NCBI RefSeq assembly: GCF_003265995.1
Contig: NZ_MVJN01000010.1
Span: 62,001 to 126,000, forward strand
Direction of reading: 5' to 3'
Source of the DNA: Legionella quinlivanii
Lineage (GTDB): Bacteria > Pseudomonadota > Gammaproteobacteria > Legionellales > Legionellaceae
DNA length: 64,000 nt
Shown here: piece after piece, positions 44,141-54,668 of the stretch
Layout: the number at the start of each line of letters is the position of its first letter
Position numbering within the stretch: position 1 is the stretch's first letter
The notes under the pieces: model-generated
Seen by the model: the letters and a program-made list of their open reading frames with translations, nothing else
Databases searched by the model: none
Told to the model about the DNA's origin: nothing
Program-made: the position numbers and the translations under genes

Positions 44141-44177
44141 AACTGGTATGCGGGTGAAGCTTCGCATACCAGTTTTG
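44141..44177 (+). terminator. intrinsic terminator after ankyrin gene
   Basis: AACTGGTATGCG (44141-44152), a 10-nt loop, and CGCATACCAGTT (44163-44174), followed by TTG and an A-rich stretch: a 12-bp perfect stem 19 bp after the stop, with only a short T-run. Confidence 0.65.
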
Positions 44178-44276
44178 AAAATTGAATAAATCCTGTTCCA
44201 GAGTTTGGTACAGAGGCTTGCTTAAACTTCCGGCAAGCCCTAGAATCCTAGCTTTACGTACCGGGTGGAGAACTCA

Positions 44277-45446
44277 ATGGGATGGAAAGAACCAGACAAA
44301 GATAAAGATAAAAATCAATGGAATGGTCAAAATCAGCCGCCTGATTTAGACGAAGCCCTCAAACGCTTTCAGGATAAATTAAAAAAAACCTTGTTGGGGG
44401 GGAATTCTGGTGAGGAAGGCGATCCGGGTTCAAGCGTACCTGGAAAAAGTGCTGGTATGCTGGCATTCCTGGCTTTACTGGTTATTTTCATTCTCTGGGC
44501 GCTTTCAGGCATTTTTATTGTGGATCCCGCCGAGCAGGCAGTTATTCAGCGTTTTGGCAAATATGTAGAAACCGTAGGGCCTGGGCCGCACTGGATACCT
44601 CGTATTATAGAATCAAAGGTGGTGCGAAATGTTGAACGCGTTTCGGACTATTCCTATTCAGGGCATATGCTGACCAAGGATGAAAATCTGGTTTCAGTCT
44701 CACTGGCTGTTCAATACCGCATTGGTGATTTGCAAGCCTATCTCTTTAATGTGGTTGATCCTCAGGAAAGCCTGCAACAGGCGACATCCAGCGCGTTGCG
44801 TCAGGTCGTTGGTACTACCACACTAAATGAAATTATCACTGAAGGCCGTGAAGCATGGGCAACTCATGTACAGGATTCACTGATTAAAATTCTTGATCGT
44901 TATAAAACAGGAATAGTGATCGTTAACGTATCGCCACAGCCAGCCAGAGCCCCTGAGAATGTACAGGATGCCTTCGATGATGCCATTAAGGCGCAGGAAG
45001 ACGAAAAGCGCTTTAAGGAGCAGGCTTATGCATACAAGGCAAGGGTAGTTCCTATCGCCGAAGGTAATGCGCAGCGTATTCGTGAGGAAGCACAGGCTTT
45101 TGCTAAGCAGGTGGTATTAAAAGCGAAAGGCGAGGTCGCTGAATTTCTGGCCTTATTACCGCAATACAATCTGGCCCCGCTTGTAACCTCCGAAAGAATG
45201 TACCTTGATACCATTCAACAGGTATTAAGCAAGAGCAGCAAGATTATTGTAGATGGCAAATCCGGGAATTTACTTTATTTACCGCTGGATAAGCTGGCTC
45301 ATAACGCAGTGACCGCTTCCTTGCCAAAACCTGCTGTGGATGAAGTCGCTGCCAATCTGGAGGAAAGTTCTGCCGCTGGCGAGTATGACGATCATGCAAC
45401 CACACGCCCGATAATCAGGCAAACTTATCGACAAGTGAGGAATTAA
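44277..45446 (+). CDS. hflK: FtsH protease modulator HflK
   Basis: A 389-residue SPFH-family membrane protein that, with HflC, forms a periplasmic cage around FtsH and modulates its proteolysis. An N-terminal charged segment (GWKEPDKDKDKNQWNGQ) and one membrane helix at about residues 60-85 precede the SPFH/band-7 domain (VDPAEQAVIQRFGKYVETVGPG) and a coiled-coil stalk. The start at 44277 has GGAG 6 nt before it, better than a GTG four codons earlier. hflC begins 3 bp after the stop. Confidence 0.95.
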   Translation: MGWKEPDKDKDKNQWNGQNQPPDLDEALKRFQDKLKKTLLGGNSGEEGDPGSSVPGKSAGMLAFLALLVIFILWALSGIFIVDPAEQAVIQRFGKYVETVGPGPHWIPRIIESKVVRNVERVSDYSYSGHMLTKDENLVSVSLAVQYRIGDLQAYLFNVVDPQESLQQATSSALRQVVGTTTLNEIITEGREAWATHVQDSLIKILDRYKTGIVIVNVSPQPARAPENVQDAFDDAIKAQEDEKRFKEQAYAYKARVVPIAEGNAQRIREEAQAFAKQVVLKAKGEVAEFLALLPQYNLAPLVTSERMYLDTIQQVLSKSSKIIVDGKSGNLLYLPLDKLAHNAVTASLPKPAVDEVAANLEESSAAGEYDDHATTRPIIRQTYRQVRN

Positions 45447-45449
45447 TAG

Positions 45450-46364
45450 ATGAATGCTTTAAGAACAACTCTGGTCGTATTGGCGTTTTTCATTTTGGTG
45501 GTCATACTAGCCAGTGTTTTCACTGTAAATCAAGGCCAGCAAGGGATTCTTTTACGCCTGGGACGCCTGGTTATTGATAAACAGACAGATAAAGTCAAGG
45601 TGCTTGAGCCTGGTTTGCATTTCAAAACGCCGTTTATTGAAAGTCTGCGTTTATTCGATACACGCCTGCAAACCCTGGACATTAAATCCTCGCGGATTGT
45701 AACCAAAGAAAAGAAAGACGTGATTGTCGATTATTATGTCAAATGGCGCATAGGCAATCTGGCTCAGTATTTTAAATCTACCGGTGGGAATGAGTTTAAA
45801 GCAGAAACTTTGCTGGAGCAGCAGTTGAATACCTGGCTGCGCGCTGAATTCGGCAAACGCACTATTTCTGATGTGGTGTCAGGCGGCAGAGATGACGTGG
45901 TTGATGTGTTGCGTGAAAAAGCGGAACAGCAGGCGCAGGGTTTAGGTGTTGATGTGGTCGATGTCAGAATCAAGGGAATTGAACTACCGGCCAACACCAG
46001 CAACGCCATTTATCAACGTATGCGTGCTGATATGCAAAAAATTGCTAACAGACATCGTGCCGATGGACAGGCTGCAGCAGAAGCTATTCAGGCGGCCGCG
46101 GATGCAGAAGTGACCGTGGCTCTGGCAAAAGCCCATAGTGAAGGGCAGATCATTCGGGCAAAAGGCCAGGCTGAAGCAGCTACCATTTACGCGGAGGCCT
46201 ATGGTCAGAATACTCAATTCTTTGCATTCTACCGCAGTTTGAAAGCCTATGAAGGAAGTTTTACCAGTAAACAGGATTTATTGGTATTGGATCAAAGCAG
46301 TTCTTTTTTTGACTACTTTAGACATTCTTTAGTAAAAAGTGGTGATACGACAAAGAAAAACTGA
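45450..46364 (+). CDS. hflC: FtsH protease modulator HflC
   Basis: A 304-residue SPFH protein, the second half of the HflKC complex. It has an N-terminal membrane anchor (residues 5-25, LVVLAFFILVVILASVF), the band-7 domain (VNQGQQGILLRLGRLVID) and a helical region with the typical ADAEVTVALAKAHSEGQIIRAKG-like stalk. It follows hflK by 3 bp and is closed by a terminator at 46388. purA comes next, the same order as in E. coli where hflKC also precedes purA. Confidence 0.96.
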   Translation: MNALRTTLVVLAFFILVVILASVFTVNQGQQGILLRLGRLVIDKQTDKVKVLEPGLHFKTPFIESLRLFDTRLQTLDIKSSRIVTKEKKDVIVDYYVKWRIGNLAQYFKSTGGNEFKAETLLEQQLNTWLRAEFGKRTISDVVSGGRDDVVDVLREKAEQQAQGLGVDVVDVRIKGIELPANTSNAIYQRMRADMQKIANRHRADGQAAAEAIQAAADAEVTVALAKAHSEGQIIRAKGQAEAATIYAEAYGQNTQFFAFYRSLKAYEGSFTSKQDLLVLDQSSSFFDYFRHSLVKSGDTTKKN

Positions 46365-46387
46365 TATAATTTTTTATTTTGTTGAAG

Positions 46388-46414
46388 AGGGTTAAGTTCG
46401 CTTAACCCTTTTTT
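46388..46414 (+). terminator. intrinsic terminator of hflKC
   Basis: AGGGTTAAG, loop TTCG, CTTAACCCT, then TTTTT, 24 bp after the hflC stop. A textbook stem with a stable UUCG tetraloop. Confidence 0.9.
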
Positions 46415-46511
46415 CTTTGAGATATTTTGTTATGAAAAATAATTCGCATAACAGGGTTTCTCGGTATGTTAGCGGGAGTTATTCTCCTCTCCATTATTCA
46501 CCAGTTTATAG

Positions 46512-47822
<1,311 letters not shown>

Positions 47823-47833
47823 GAAAAAAGCAT

Positions 47834-47864
47834 CTTGATGCCCGGCATGGGCATCAAGGTTTTT
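47834..47864. terminator. bidirectional terminator between purA and outer-membrane gene
   Basis: CTTGATGCCC, loop GGCAT, GGGCATCAAG, then GTTTTT. An A6 run on the left makes it usable from the convergent gene too. Confidence 0.85.
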
Positions 47865-47867
47865 GTA

Positions 47868-48551
47868 CTACTTCACATATGCCTTAGGCTGATCAAAATC
47901 ATAAATTATACCAAGCCCCATTTGAGCGGTATTTGGTGTAATTTTAGTTTGTTTTAACACCCCGCCAAAAGGTTCAAACACTGCACTCTTAATGCCCTTA
48001 TAATTAATTTGGCTGTAATCCAGCATCAGCCACCAATTAGTGGATAAAGCATGTTTTAAGCCTAATCCATAGCGAATGCCCCCGCGGTTTTTGGTTTGGC
48101 TAAGAATAGTGGGATCTGATTCGCTGATTTTAACCCGCCCGTTGCTGTAGCCCACGCGGCCAAATATCAGCGTATTTTCGGAGAGAAAATAGCCTGGCAG
48201 GACACTGACTCCAGCACTTCGTTTTACGGTAAAGGTGGTTTTTAAAAAGGTTTGATGAATATATTCGTTATTGTTTAATTCATATTCCACCGAGCTCAGA
48301 TTTCCGTTCACTTCGGCAGCCAGGCTATAGCGTTGATAACGCCACTGGTAGCCGCCGAAGATAGAGCCGAAAACGCCAGTGCCTGAAAAATGATTCTTAT
48401 CGATTACGTCAAAAGTACCCGGGCGAATGACATGGGATCTTTGTCTGAATTCAGCTCCCTCAGGTCCAACACTGGCGCCGAGGTAGAATCCGGCATGGCT
48501 GATTGAAGAGCACAGAATAAGACTGGCGGCACAAACGGTTTTCCTTAACAT
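47868..48551 (-). CDS. outer-membrane beta-barrel protein (OmpA/OmpW-like porin fold)
   Basis: A 227-residue exported protein. The signal peptide (MLRKTVCAASLILCSSISHA) ends with SHA before GFYLGASVGPEG. Alternating hydrophobic beta strands follow, each ending in aromatic residues (FGSIFGGYQWRYQRYSLAAE, LIFGRVGYSNGRVKI, WWLMLDYSQINYKG), and the chain closes on QMGLGIIYDF. This is the eight-stranded small barrel layout common in Legionella outer membranes. Ligand unknown. It ends 3 bp before the terminator and starts 21 bp after the adenosine deaminase gene on the same strand, so the two may be co-transcribed. Confidence 0.85.
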   Translation of the reverse strand: MLRKTVCAASLILCSSISHAGFYLGASVGPEGAEFRQRSHVIRPGTFDVIDKNHFSGTGVFGSIFGGYQWRYQRYSLAAEVNGNLSSVEYELNNNEYIHQTFLKTTFTVKRSAGVSVLPGYFLSENTLIFGRVGYSNGRVKISESDPTILSQTKNRGGIRYGLGLKHALSTNWWLMLDYSQINYKGIKSAVFEPFGGVLKQTKITPNTAQMGLGIIYDFDQPKAYVK

Positions 48552-48572
48552 ATAGTTCTTCCTGATTGATGA

Positions 48573-50045
48573 TTAATTTTCAAATTGCTTTTCAAAAGCG
48601 GCCATTCTGAGTTCAAGATTTCGCTGCAAGCTCGCTTTTTCATTTCCATTTACAAAACTGCTACAGGTGGCGCTGTTCAAATCAGCACATTCAGTAACCA
48701 GGGTTTGTCTGGCGGGATCAGCCCAGATACTTTTGCCGGGTAAAAAGGCATAAGTCAGTACATTTCGGGTCATCTGCTTAAGTGTCTGGTAGTCGATGTC
48801 GTGCTCAATGACTGCTTTCACATATTGACGTGTCAGATCAGTTCGCAGGATGCCTTCATCATCAGTTGACAAGACAATGGGCACCCCTTGTTTTAAATAG
48901 TAATGGATGGGATGTTCTTTTCCCTTGATATTAAATATTTTCTCATTACTGGTGAGATTAATTTCTACCGGGATCTGGTGCGTTTTCATGTAATTCAGCG
49001 TGTCATTGGCGTTATCCTCAAACCCAATATCAAGCCCGTGACCTATTCGTTCGGCATGTCCTGTTAACACGGCATCGCGTATATGAAATCTCAACTCCTT
49101 TGGCATCACATCCTCGGCCTTTAATTCACCGGCATGGAGTGCAATGTGGACTTGCGGATATTTCTGGTGCAGGAAGTTGATCACTTCCATCTGTTTTTTA
49201 TAATCTCTAAGGGAGATAATGCCGTCTTCTGCCTGTACCATATTTATGGCGACGATTGCTTCTGATTGGGAGGCGGCGGCAAATCCATGCAGCGCCTGCA
49301 TAAAAAAGCTTTGAAGAGGTTGCTCACGAAGAATATGATACTGAAATTTTACCGTTAGATGGCAAACGGACTGCTCGGGTTTGCTGTCACATCCCAGGAA
49401 CTTTCTGGTATCTGGCAATAACTGGTCGCTGACTTTTACTGTATTTGAAATTTCCTGAACAAAGGCTGGATCATCAAGAAGAAGCTTTCTCGCTTTTTCA
49501 AAGCCTTGTGCCAGATTGGGTTTTTCTGAAATGACTGTGGATTTGGCATAGTCGGGCATCATCATGATTTCCATATATTCTTCCTGCTGCTCGCTGGCTC
49601 GCTGCATGACTTCTGCAAGAAGTGGGATGTGATTGTCCATGATGAGGTTAGTGAATTTAAAAAAGGTGGCAAAGAAATGATCATGTCCGGATTCTTCGCC
49701 GGCAATGAAATCCTTCATTGACCAGGCTCGGATAAGCTTGTCGTATAATTCAGGATTGTTCAGTATTTGATTACTTTTTATTCCGTTACAGGCTTCACTG
49801 ATTTTATTGATACCAAATGACTGCGGGTTCAAACAATAATCCTGCCTGGCTGCGAGTTCAACCATAGTTTCAGGGTAGGCGCCACCGGCCAGATGATAAT
49901 GCAGTTCCCCGCCCTTGGGCATTTCTTTAAGAAACGCATATAAGGCATTAGGATCTTGCCTGATTTCATTAAAATGTTGCTCAACACCGGATTGAACAGA
50001 CGAAGTAAACGCCAGTAAAAACGCATAACCAACCAATTTTTGCAT
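48573..50045 (-). CDS. exported adenosine deaminase-family protein
   Basis: A 490-residue amidohydrolase with all adenosine-deaminase metal and catalytic motifs: HYHLAGG (H49 and H51), LHAGELKAED with the His and catalytic Glu, ERIGHGLDI, and LSTDDEGI with the metal Asp. The N-terminus MQKLVGYAFLLAFTSSVQSG is a signal peptide, so the enzyme should act in the periplasm or outside, unlike classical cytosolic Add. The family's long N-terminal extension recalls the secreted ADGF group. It would turn extracellular adenosine to inosine, which can blunt adenosine signalling or feed purine salvage, as inference. The start is taken at 50045 for the signal peptide. Confidence 0.87.
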   Translation of the reverse strand: MQKLVGYAFLLAFTSSVQSGVEQHFNEIRQDPNALYAFLKEMPKGGELHYHLAGGAYPETMVELAARQDYCLNPQSFGINKISEACNGIKSNQILNNPELYDKLIRAWSMKDFIAGEESGHDHFFATFFKFTNLIMDNHIPLLAEVMQRASEQQEEYMEIMMMPDYAKSTVISEKPNLAQGFEKARKLLLDDPAFVQEISNTVKVSDQLLPDTRKFLGCDSKPEQSVCHLTVKFQYHILREQPLQSFFMQALHGFAAASQSEAIVAINMVQAEDGIISLRDYKKQMEVINFLHQKYPQVHIALHAGELKAEDVMPKELRFHIRDAVLTGHAERIGHGLDIGFEDNANDTLNYMKTHQIPVEINLTSNEKIFNIKGKEHPIHYYLKQGVPIVLSTDDEGILRTDLTRQYVKAVIEHDIDYQTLKQMTRNVLTYAFLPGKSIWADPARQTLVTECADLNSATCSSFVNGNEKASLQRNLELRMAAFEKQFEN

Positions 50046-50236
50046 ACCAAAGCCCATACTGGCTTCAGCTGGTGGAACTCATTGATTCTGCGAAGCCAAA
50101 ATACATTACAGGAGAATGAGTATACTGATTGTTTGCTAAAGTCTCCATTATTTTCAAAGAGGATTGGGGCGCAGACTAATAAGCATTTCATTTTTGACTA
50201 TAATTTAAGCATTCAGACCATTAAAGTGTTTTTCTC

Positions 50237-53200
50237 ATGTCCTCAGATGCTGACAGAACCCCAAGAATAAGTGAACTATTTGCTGCCTGCAAAGCAGTTA
50301 TCAGCAGTCCTGCGCCTGATTTTCCTGCATTAACCAATAAAATTAAAGAGATACTGGATTCAGCAAACTATCAGGACCAGGAGGCAGCCCCCGAGCTAAG
50401 GGCTATTCCCTGGAACAGTCTGGTTAAAGATTTGCATGAGCTGCGCACCCTTAGAGACAAAAATGCCCTGACATCGGAAGATAAAATTCGTGCTTCGTTT
50501 TTAGAGAGCCGTGTTAACCAGATGGCTTTACCTGCTTTTTCGGAATTACAGCGCTCTATGGAGGTTGCAGATCTATGGAATACAGAGGTTAAATCGTTTT
50601 TGGCTCTTGCAGATGTAAAGCTTCCAGCGGAGCCTATTGCCAAAGAAACTGCAGTGACAGCAGCTGTTGAAACTGCACCTGCGCTGCCCTTATTTATGAC
50701 AATTCGGAATGCTCGAACCGCCTTAAACGAGCGGCTGAAAACCAGTTTGAGTGCACCAATCAGTGAAAAGCTGACGCCTAATGAGGAAGGCGTTCCCTAT
50801 ACTGATCTTGACAAGGATCCTCCACAGGTTGCATCCATAAAAAAGCTGATTAATAGTTTGTATTATGCTGAGAACGCGGCCAAGGCCGAAATATGGCAGA
50901 AAATTGATTCGTCCAGTAAATTGGGAATAGTTCATAGTGTTTTAAGCAATCAGATACAAATTGCTTATGATGTATACAATGTGTACAAGGCTCTCGATAG
51001 CTTTAATGAAGCAGCACCCGAGATCAGGGAATTGTTGCGGGATAATATGGATCTTATTCAGCCAGTATACAACAATCTCACATCTGCGGTGCAAGCCTTG
51101 GGTTTACAGGAAAAATATGAGCATCTGGATCTGGCAGGCGGTGCCGGGCTATTGCTGGGACAAGGTGTCAACGCCCTGCAGAAAGGCGATAAGACTACAC
51201 TACAGGGGAATGTGCTGAGCGGATTATTGAATCAATTACCTAGATTGCTCAATTCTGCGGCAACGGCTATAAATCCCGATAATAAGCAAAGTGCTGAGGC
51301 TTTGCAGATATCCGCAAACAAACAGCAGGCAATAGGCCAATTGATTGATGCGCTACTCAGTGATAAGCATACGCTGAGTGCTCTTCGTCCTGCAAGAAAG
51401 GCCTTGAAAGGTCTTAAAGAAATCAAAGAGCGGCTTGATGCCGAACAAGATAATCTTTCCGAGGAAACAATAAAGGCTTATATCAAGTGGGGCAATGAAG
51501 GATTAACGGCCCTGATTACTATGGCTGATGATTTTGAACGTCGAAATTATTTGAAACCGGGTACTATTTCTGATCCCATCGTTGAACAGGCAACCATCTT
51601 GCGTGATGCCATTGAAGCGCGCATAGCACAATCAGAAGCCGTTAAAAAGCTTCCTGATGCTAATGCAGCTGATGTGCTCCGGGTGGCTAAAGTAGGCTCG
51701 GCCAAATCATTCATAGCACAAAGCCGTATTCATGCTTTAGATGAATCGAGAGTCGCGTCCTATACCGAACTACAGGAGCTGGAGTTTAAAGCTTCCCAGG
51801 CAAAAGAGTTCTTTGATCTCCTTAATCAATATGCTGGAAAAAATCTGGCGGATATCAGCCTGGAGGATAAGCAGCGATTAAAGCAGTCCTATCAGGTGAT
51901 TCAATCGGCCGTTGCAACCTTTAATATTGAGCTGGACAAGCAAATTGTATCCGCTCTTAATGCTACAGAAGCACCGCCCGCCGCAGGACGGTTCGCTGGA
52001 TTCTGGAAAGGAGTTGAGAAACTCAAAAAAGCGGATATTAGTGGTTTGATGAATGATATCGGCGGGTACTGGCACGGAGAAGTGAATCTGGTTGGTGGAT
52101 TAAGACAAAAGATTTTGAAATATTATGATGATAAAGAAAATGCTGAAATTCTTAAGCTTGAAGTTATTAATGAAGCAGAGTTTAGCCTCGCAGAAAAATT
52201 CAAAGGAAAAATAGTTCCCTATGAGGAGGTTTTGGCTGCAAGAGATCAGAAGGCCTTATTGGCACCCGAGACAACGGCAGCACTACGTGGGCAGGGCGTT
52301 ATGGGATTAGATGCCCTGGAGCGGGTCGAGCAAATATTGCCAACAATGCTTGATGTAATCAAAGAAGCTGTCGACTCTTCAGAAGAGGTCTCCGAGAAAG
52401 ACCTGGCTTATCTAAAAAGTGAATATCTAAGACTACAGCCTACTATTTATCATACTAATAATGAACTGGATGCAAAAATAACCGCAGCGCTTAATTCCGG
52501 AGATAAAGCAAAGTTAGCAGAAATCAATGCTGACTTACGTCACCCTGATTTTTTCAGAGAGCTAAATGCTCGTAAGCAGTTTCTGACTGATCTTTCCAAC
52601 AAAAAAAGAGAGCCATTACCTGCTGTCGATAAATTATCTCCAGCTGAGGTTTCTTCAATTAATAATTTACGGGGTAATTTCGCTGCGATTCAGGAGATGG
52701 GGTTATCTGCATCAATTGGCAAGCTAAGTGAGTATGTCAGAACTACGCGTATTAATAATTTATCCACACAGGTCAATGACCGAATCCAGATGCCGCCCCA
52801 TGCGGAGGATCCGACGGATCCCAAAGTGGTGAAGCAAATAAAAAATCTGGAAAATAATTTATACGATTTGCAAAAAGCGTTGGCGGCTTTTGAAAAAATG
52901 AACAATGACGATTCACTGGTTACTAAATTCACTGTTTTAAAAGATGTGCTGATGCAGTTAAAGGCGTCCTGGAATACCTTAAACAGCATGACCCCTGAAC
53001 TAAAAGAGCAATATGCTTCAGTAGCTAAGGTGTTAACGTCTTATAGCTCTGTAGTGAGCCCTGCTCAGGTGCAGAGTCAGAGCGCACAGGAGCTTCAGGC
53101 GGCCAGATCAAACATTCAGAAGAGAGTTGATAGCCTGTTTGCCGCTTCAGCGTATGTTGCAGATAAACAGCAGCAGCTAGCCGGGTATTTTGGTCTGGAA

Positions 53201-54619
53201 GTGGATGAGGGACGTAAGTTTAAGGGGTATACGCGTGAGCAACTAGCCAATCCCGAGGCAATGAAAAAAGAAGCGGATAAGATTGTGAGTGGTCTTGAAA
53301 AGCTTTCAGAAGGGTCTCAGATAGGTGGATTATGGAAGTCCAAAGGCTTATTGAAACAACTTAAACGCTTTGGTGAACAGCTGGGAGAGCTTGGCGCTAC
53401 CGTTGGTACAATCGCCAATGTACAAACGGGTACCTTGAAAACTCAGTTATATCAAGCAGTTTTAGCGGAAATAAGTCATAAGGAAGACGATCTGTACCTG
53501 AACCCGGGCACGATGCTTATGCCTACCATGCAAAAACTGAATGTCTTTTTTGAATCCATGTTAAGCGAGCTGGATCTGCCTTATGAGGATAAACTGGCTA
53601 TTATACAGCAAGATCAGTTTATGGCGATTTTAAAGTCAGAAACAGCTAGTCGCATGGCACAGTTAAATGACGATCTCAATAAAGCGACCAGTCCTCAGGA
53701 AAAAACAGATATTGAATTTAAAATGCAAACACTTTCCAATAAACTGAACTATCTGGATGAGGTGGGTAAGACTTACTCAGAAAACTATGGTGAGCGCAAA
53801 GCAAAAATACTGGATAGTGAATTTGAAAAGTTGCTGAATAAAGTATACATCCCGGCGATGGCACAATCTGGCAAAGTTTTGAATGAGCCTTTTAAAACTC
53901 AATACATCAATGAGCTACGCACTTATTATCAAAATAACCGGCATAAATTAATCAGTGAAGGCCAGGCTGACAGCCTGTCAATGGACGATCTGAAAATGGG
54001 GCTCAATAATATCCAGACTAGTCAATACAGAGCCTATCGGTTTGTCGACAATGTGACCCATATAATCAATGATCACATGAGCAAAATCAAACCCGGAGAA
54101 AATAAAGATTTATCTGAGTTTGGCGAAAAACTTGTGGACAAATTTCGTGACCCTTCTGTGCCTATTAATACGCGTTATAACGAGGCTAAAAATCTGGAAA
54201 ATAACCCGCAGTTTAAGGAAATTGCTGCCAAAAGCAGTAAAGGTTTGGGTCTTCTCTACGCGCTAAAGAGCTTTTTTAGAAGTGTCTCCTATGTTTTAAG
54301 TCAGTCCATAATGCACAAAATGTCAATGAGGGAATCTTATCAGGCCTATAAGGAAATACAAAAAATTCAACGAGGCGAAGCTTTGCGGGAGGCTTATTTA
54401 AACTTAAAGAAGCCGGAAGCAGATGATCCTGATAAAAAAGATGGTATTGATCAGGTAGATAATCCTGAGCAGGAAAGACAAAAAGATATTGAAAAAACTG
54501 ATAAATTTCGTGATGCGCTAAATGATATGCGACCTAAGGCAGTGGAACCACCGGTTGAGGCAGCCAATAAGGCCCCTGCCGAGGATAACCCCCCTGCTGA
54601 AATTGCGCGTCCCGGTTAA
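50237..54619 (+). CDS. very large alpha-helical protein, effector candidate (SdhA size class)
   Basis: A 1460-residue protein, almost entirely helical and charged, with long coiled-coil-prone stretches, a Pro/Glu/Ala-rich end (VEPPVEAANKAPAEDNPPAE) and no signal peptide or enzymatic motif that I can see. It has no Cys- or Gly-rich domains. Size and texture are like the Legionella effectors SdhA (about 1430 residues) and SidH, but I found no diagnostic motif that proves homology. It is divergent from the exported deaminase across 191 bp. No good Shine-Dalgarno precedes the ATG at 50237. It is closed by a perfect hairpin at 54628. A Dot/Icm substrate is the best guess. Confidence 0.6.
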   Translation: MSSDADRTPRISELFAACKAVISSPAPDFPALTNKIKEILDSANYQDQEAAPELRAIPWNSLVKDLHELRTLRDKNALTSEDKIRASFLESRVNQMALPAFSELQRSMEVADLWNTEVKSFLALADVKLPAEPIAKETAVTAAVETAPALPLFMTIRNARTALNERLKTSLSAPISEKLTPNEEGVPYTDLDKDPPQVASIKKLINSLYYAENAAKAEIWQKIDSSSKLGIVHSVLSNQIQIAYDVYNVYKALDSFNEAAPEIRELLRDNMDLIQPVYNNLTSAVQALGLQEKYEHLDLAGGAGLLLGQGVNALQKGDKTTLQGNVLSGLLNQLPRLLNSAATAINPDNKQSAEALQISANKQQAIGQLIDALLSDKHTLSALRPARKALKGLKEIKERLDAEQDNLSEETIKAYIKWGNEGLTALITMADDFERRNYLKPGTISDPIVEQATILRDAIEARIAQSEAVKKLPDANAADVLRVAKVGSAKSFIAQSRIHALDESRVASYTELQELEFKASQAKEFFDLLNQYAGKNLADISLEDKQRLKQSYQVIQSAVATFNIELDKQIVSALNATEAPPAAGRFAGFWKGVEKLKKADISGLMNDIGGYWHGEVNLVGGLRQKILKYYDDKENAEILKLEVINEAEFSLAEKFKGKIVPYEEVLAARDQKALLAPETTAALRGQGVMGLDALERVEQILPTMLDVIKEAVDSSEEVSEKDLAYLKSEYLRLQPTIYHTNNELDAKITAALNSGDKAKLAEINADLRHPDFFRELNARKQFLTDLSNKKREPLPAVDKLSPAEVSSINNLRGNFAAIQEMGLSASIGKLSEYVRTTRINNLSTQVNDRIQMPPHAEDPTDPKVVKQIKNLENNLYDLQKALAAFEKMNNDDSLVTKFTVLKDVLMQLKASWNTLNSMTPELKEQYASVAKVLTSYSSVVSPAQVQSQSAQELQAARSNIQKRVDSLFAASAYVADKQQQLAGYFGLEVDEGRKFKGYTREQLANPEAMKKEADKIVSGLEKLSEGSQIGGLWKSKGLLKQLKRFGEQLGELGATVGTIANVQTGTLKTQLYQAVLAEISHKEDDLYLNPGTMLMPTMQKLNVFFESMLSELDLPYEDKLAIIQQDQFMAILKSETASRMAQLNDDLNKATSPQEKTDIEFKMQTLSNKLNYLDEVGKTYSENYGERKAKILDSEFEKLLNKVYIPAMAQSGKVLNEPFKTQYINELRTYYQNNRHKLISEGQADSLSMDDLKMGLNNIQTSQYRAYRFVDNVTHIINDHMSKIKPGENKDLSEFGEKLVDKFRDPSVPINTRYNEAKNLENNPQFKEIAAKSSKGLGLLYALKSFFRSVSYVLSQSIMHKMSMRESYQAYKEIQKIQRGEALREAYLNLKKPEADDPDKKDGIDQVDNPEQERQKDIEKTDKFRDALNDMRPKAVEPPVEAANKAPAEDNPPAEIARPG

Positions 54620-54627
54620 AATATTTA

Positions 54628-54658
54628 CATCTTGATATGCTTTTTGCATATCAAGATG
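54628..54658. terminator. perfect-stem bidirectional terminator
   Basis: CATCTTGATATGC (54628-54640), loop TTTTT, GCATATCAAGATG (54646-54658). A 13-bp perfect stem lies between the convergent large helical gene and the GTPase-like gene. Confidence 0.75.
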
Positions 54659-54668
54659 GTTATTTCAA

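Noticed and set aside
50237-54619. Naming the large helical protein SdhA
   Set aside because: Only size, texture and genomic style agree; I could not find a diagnostic motif without a profile search.
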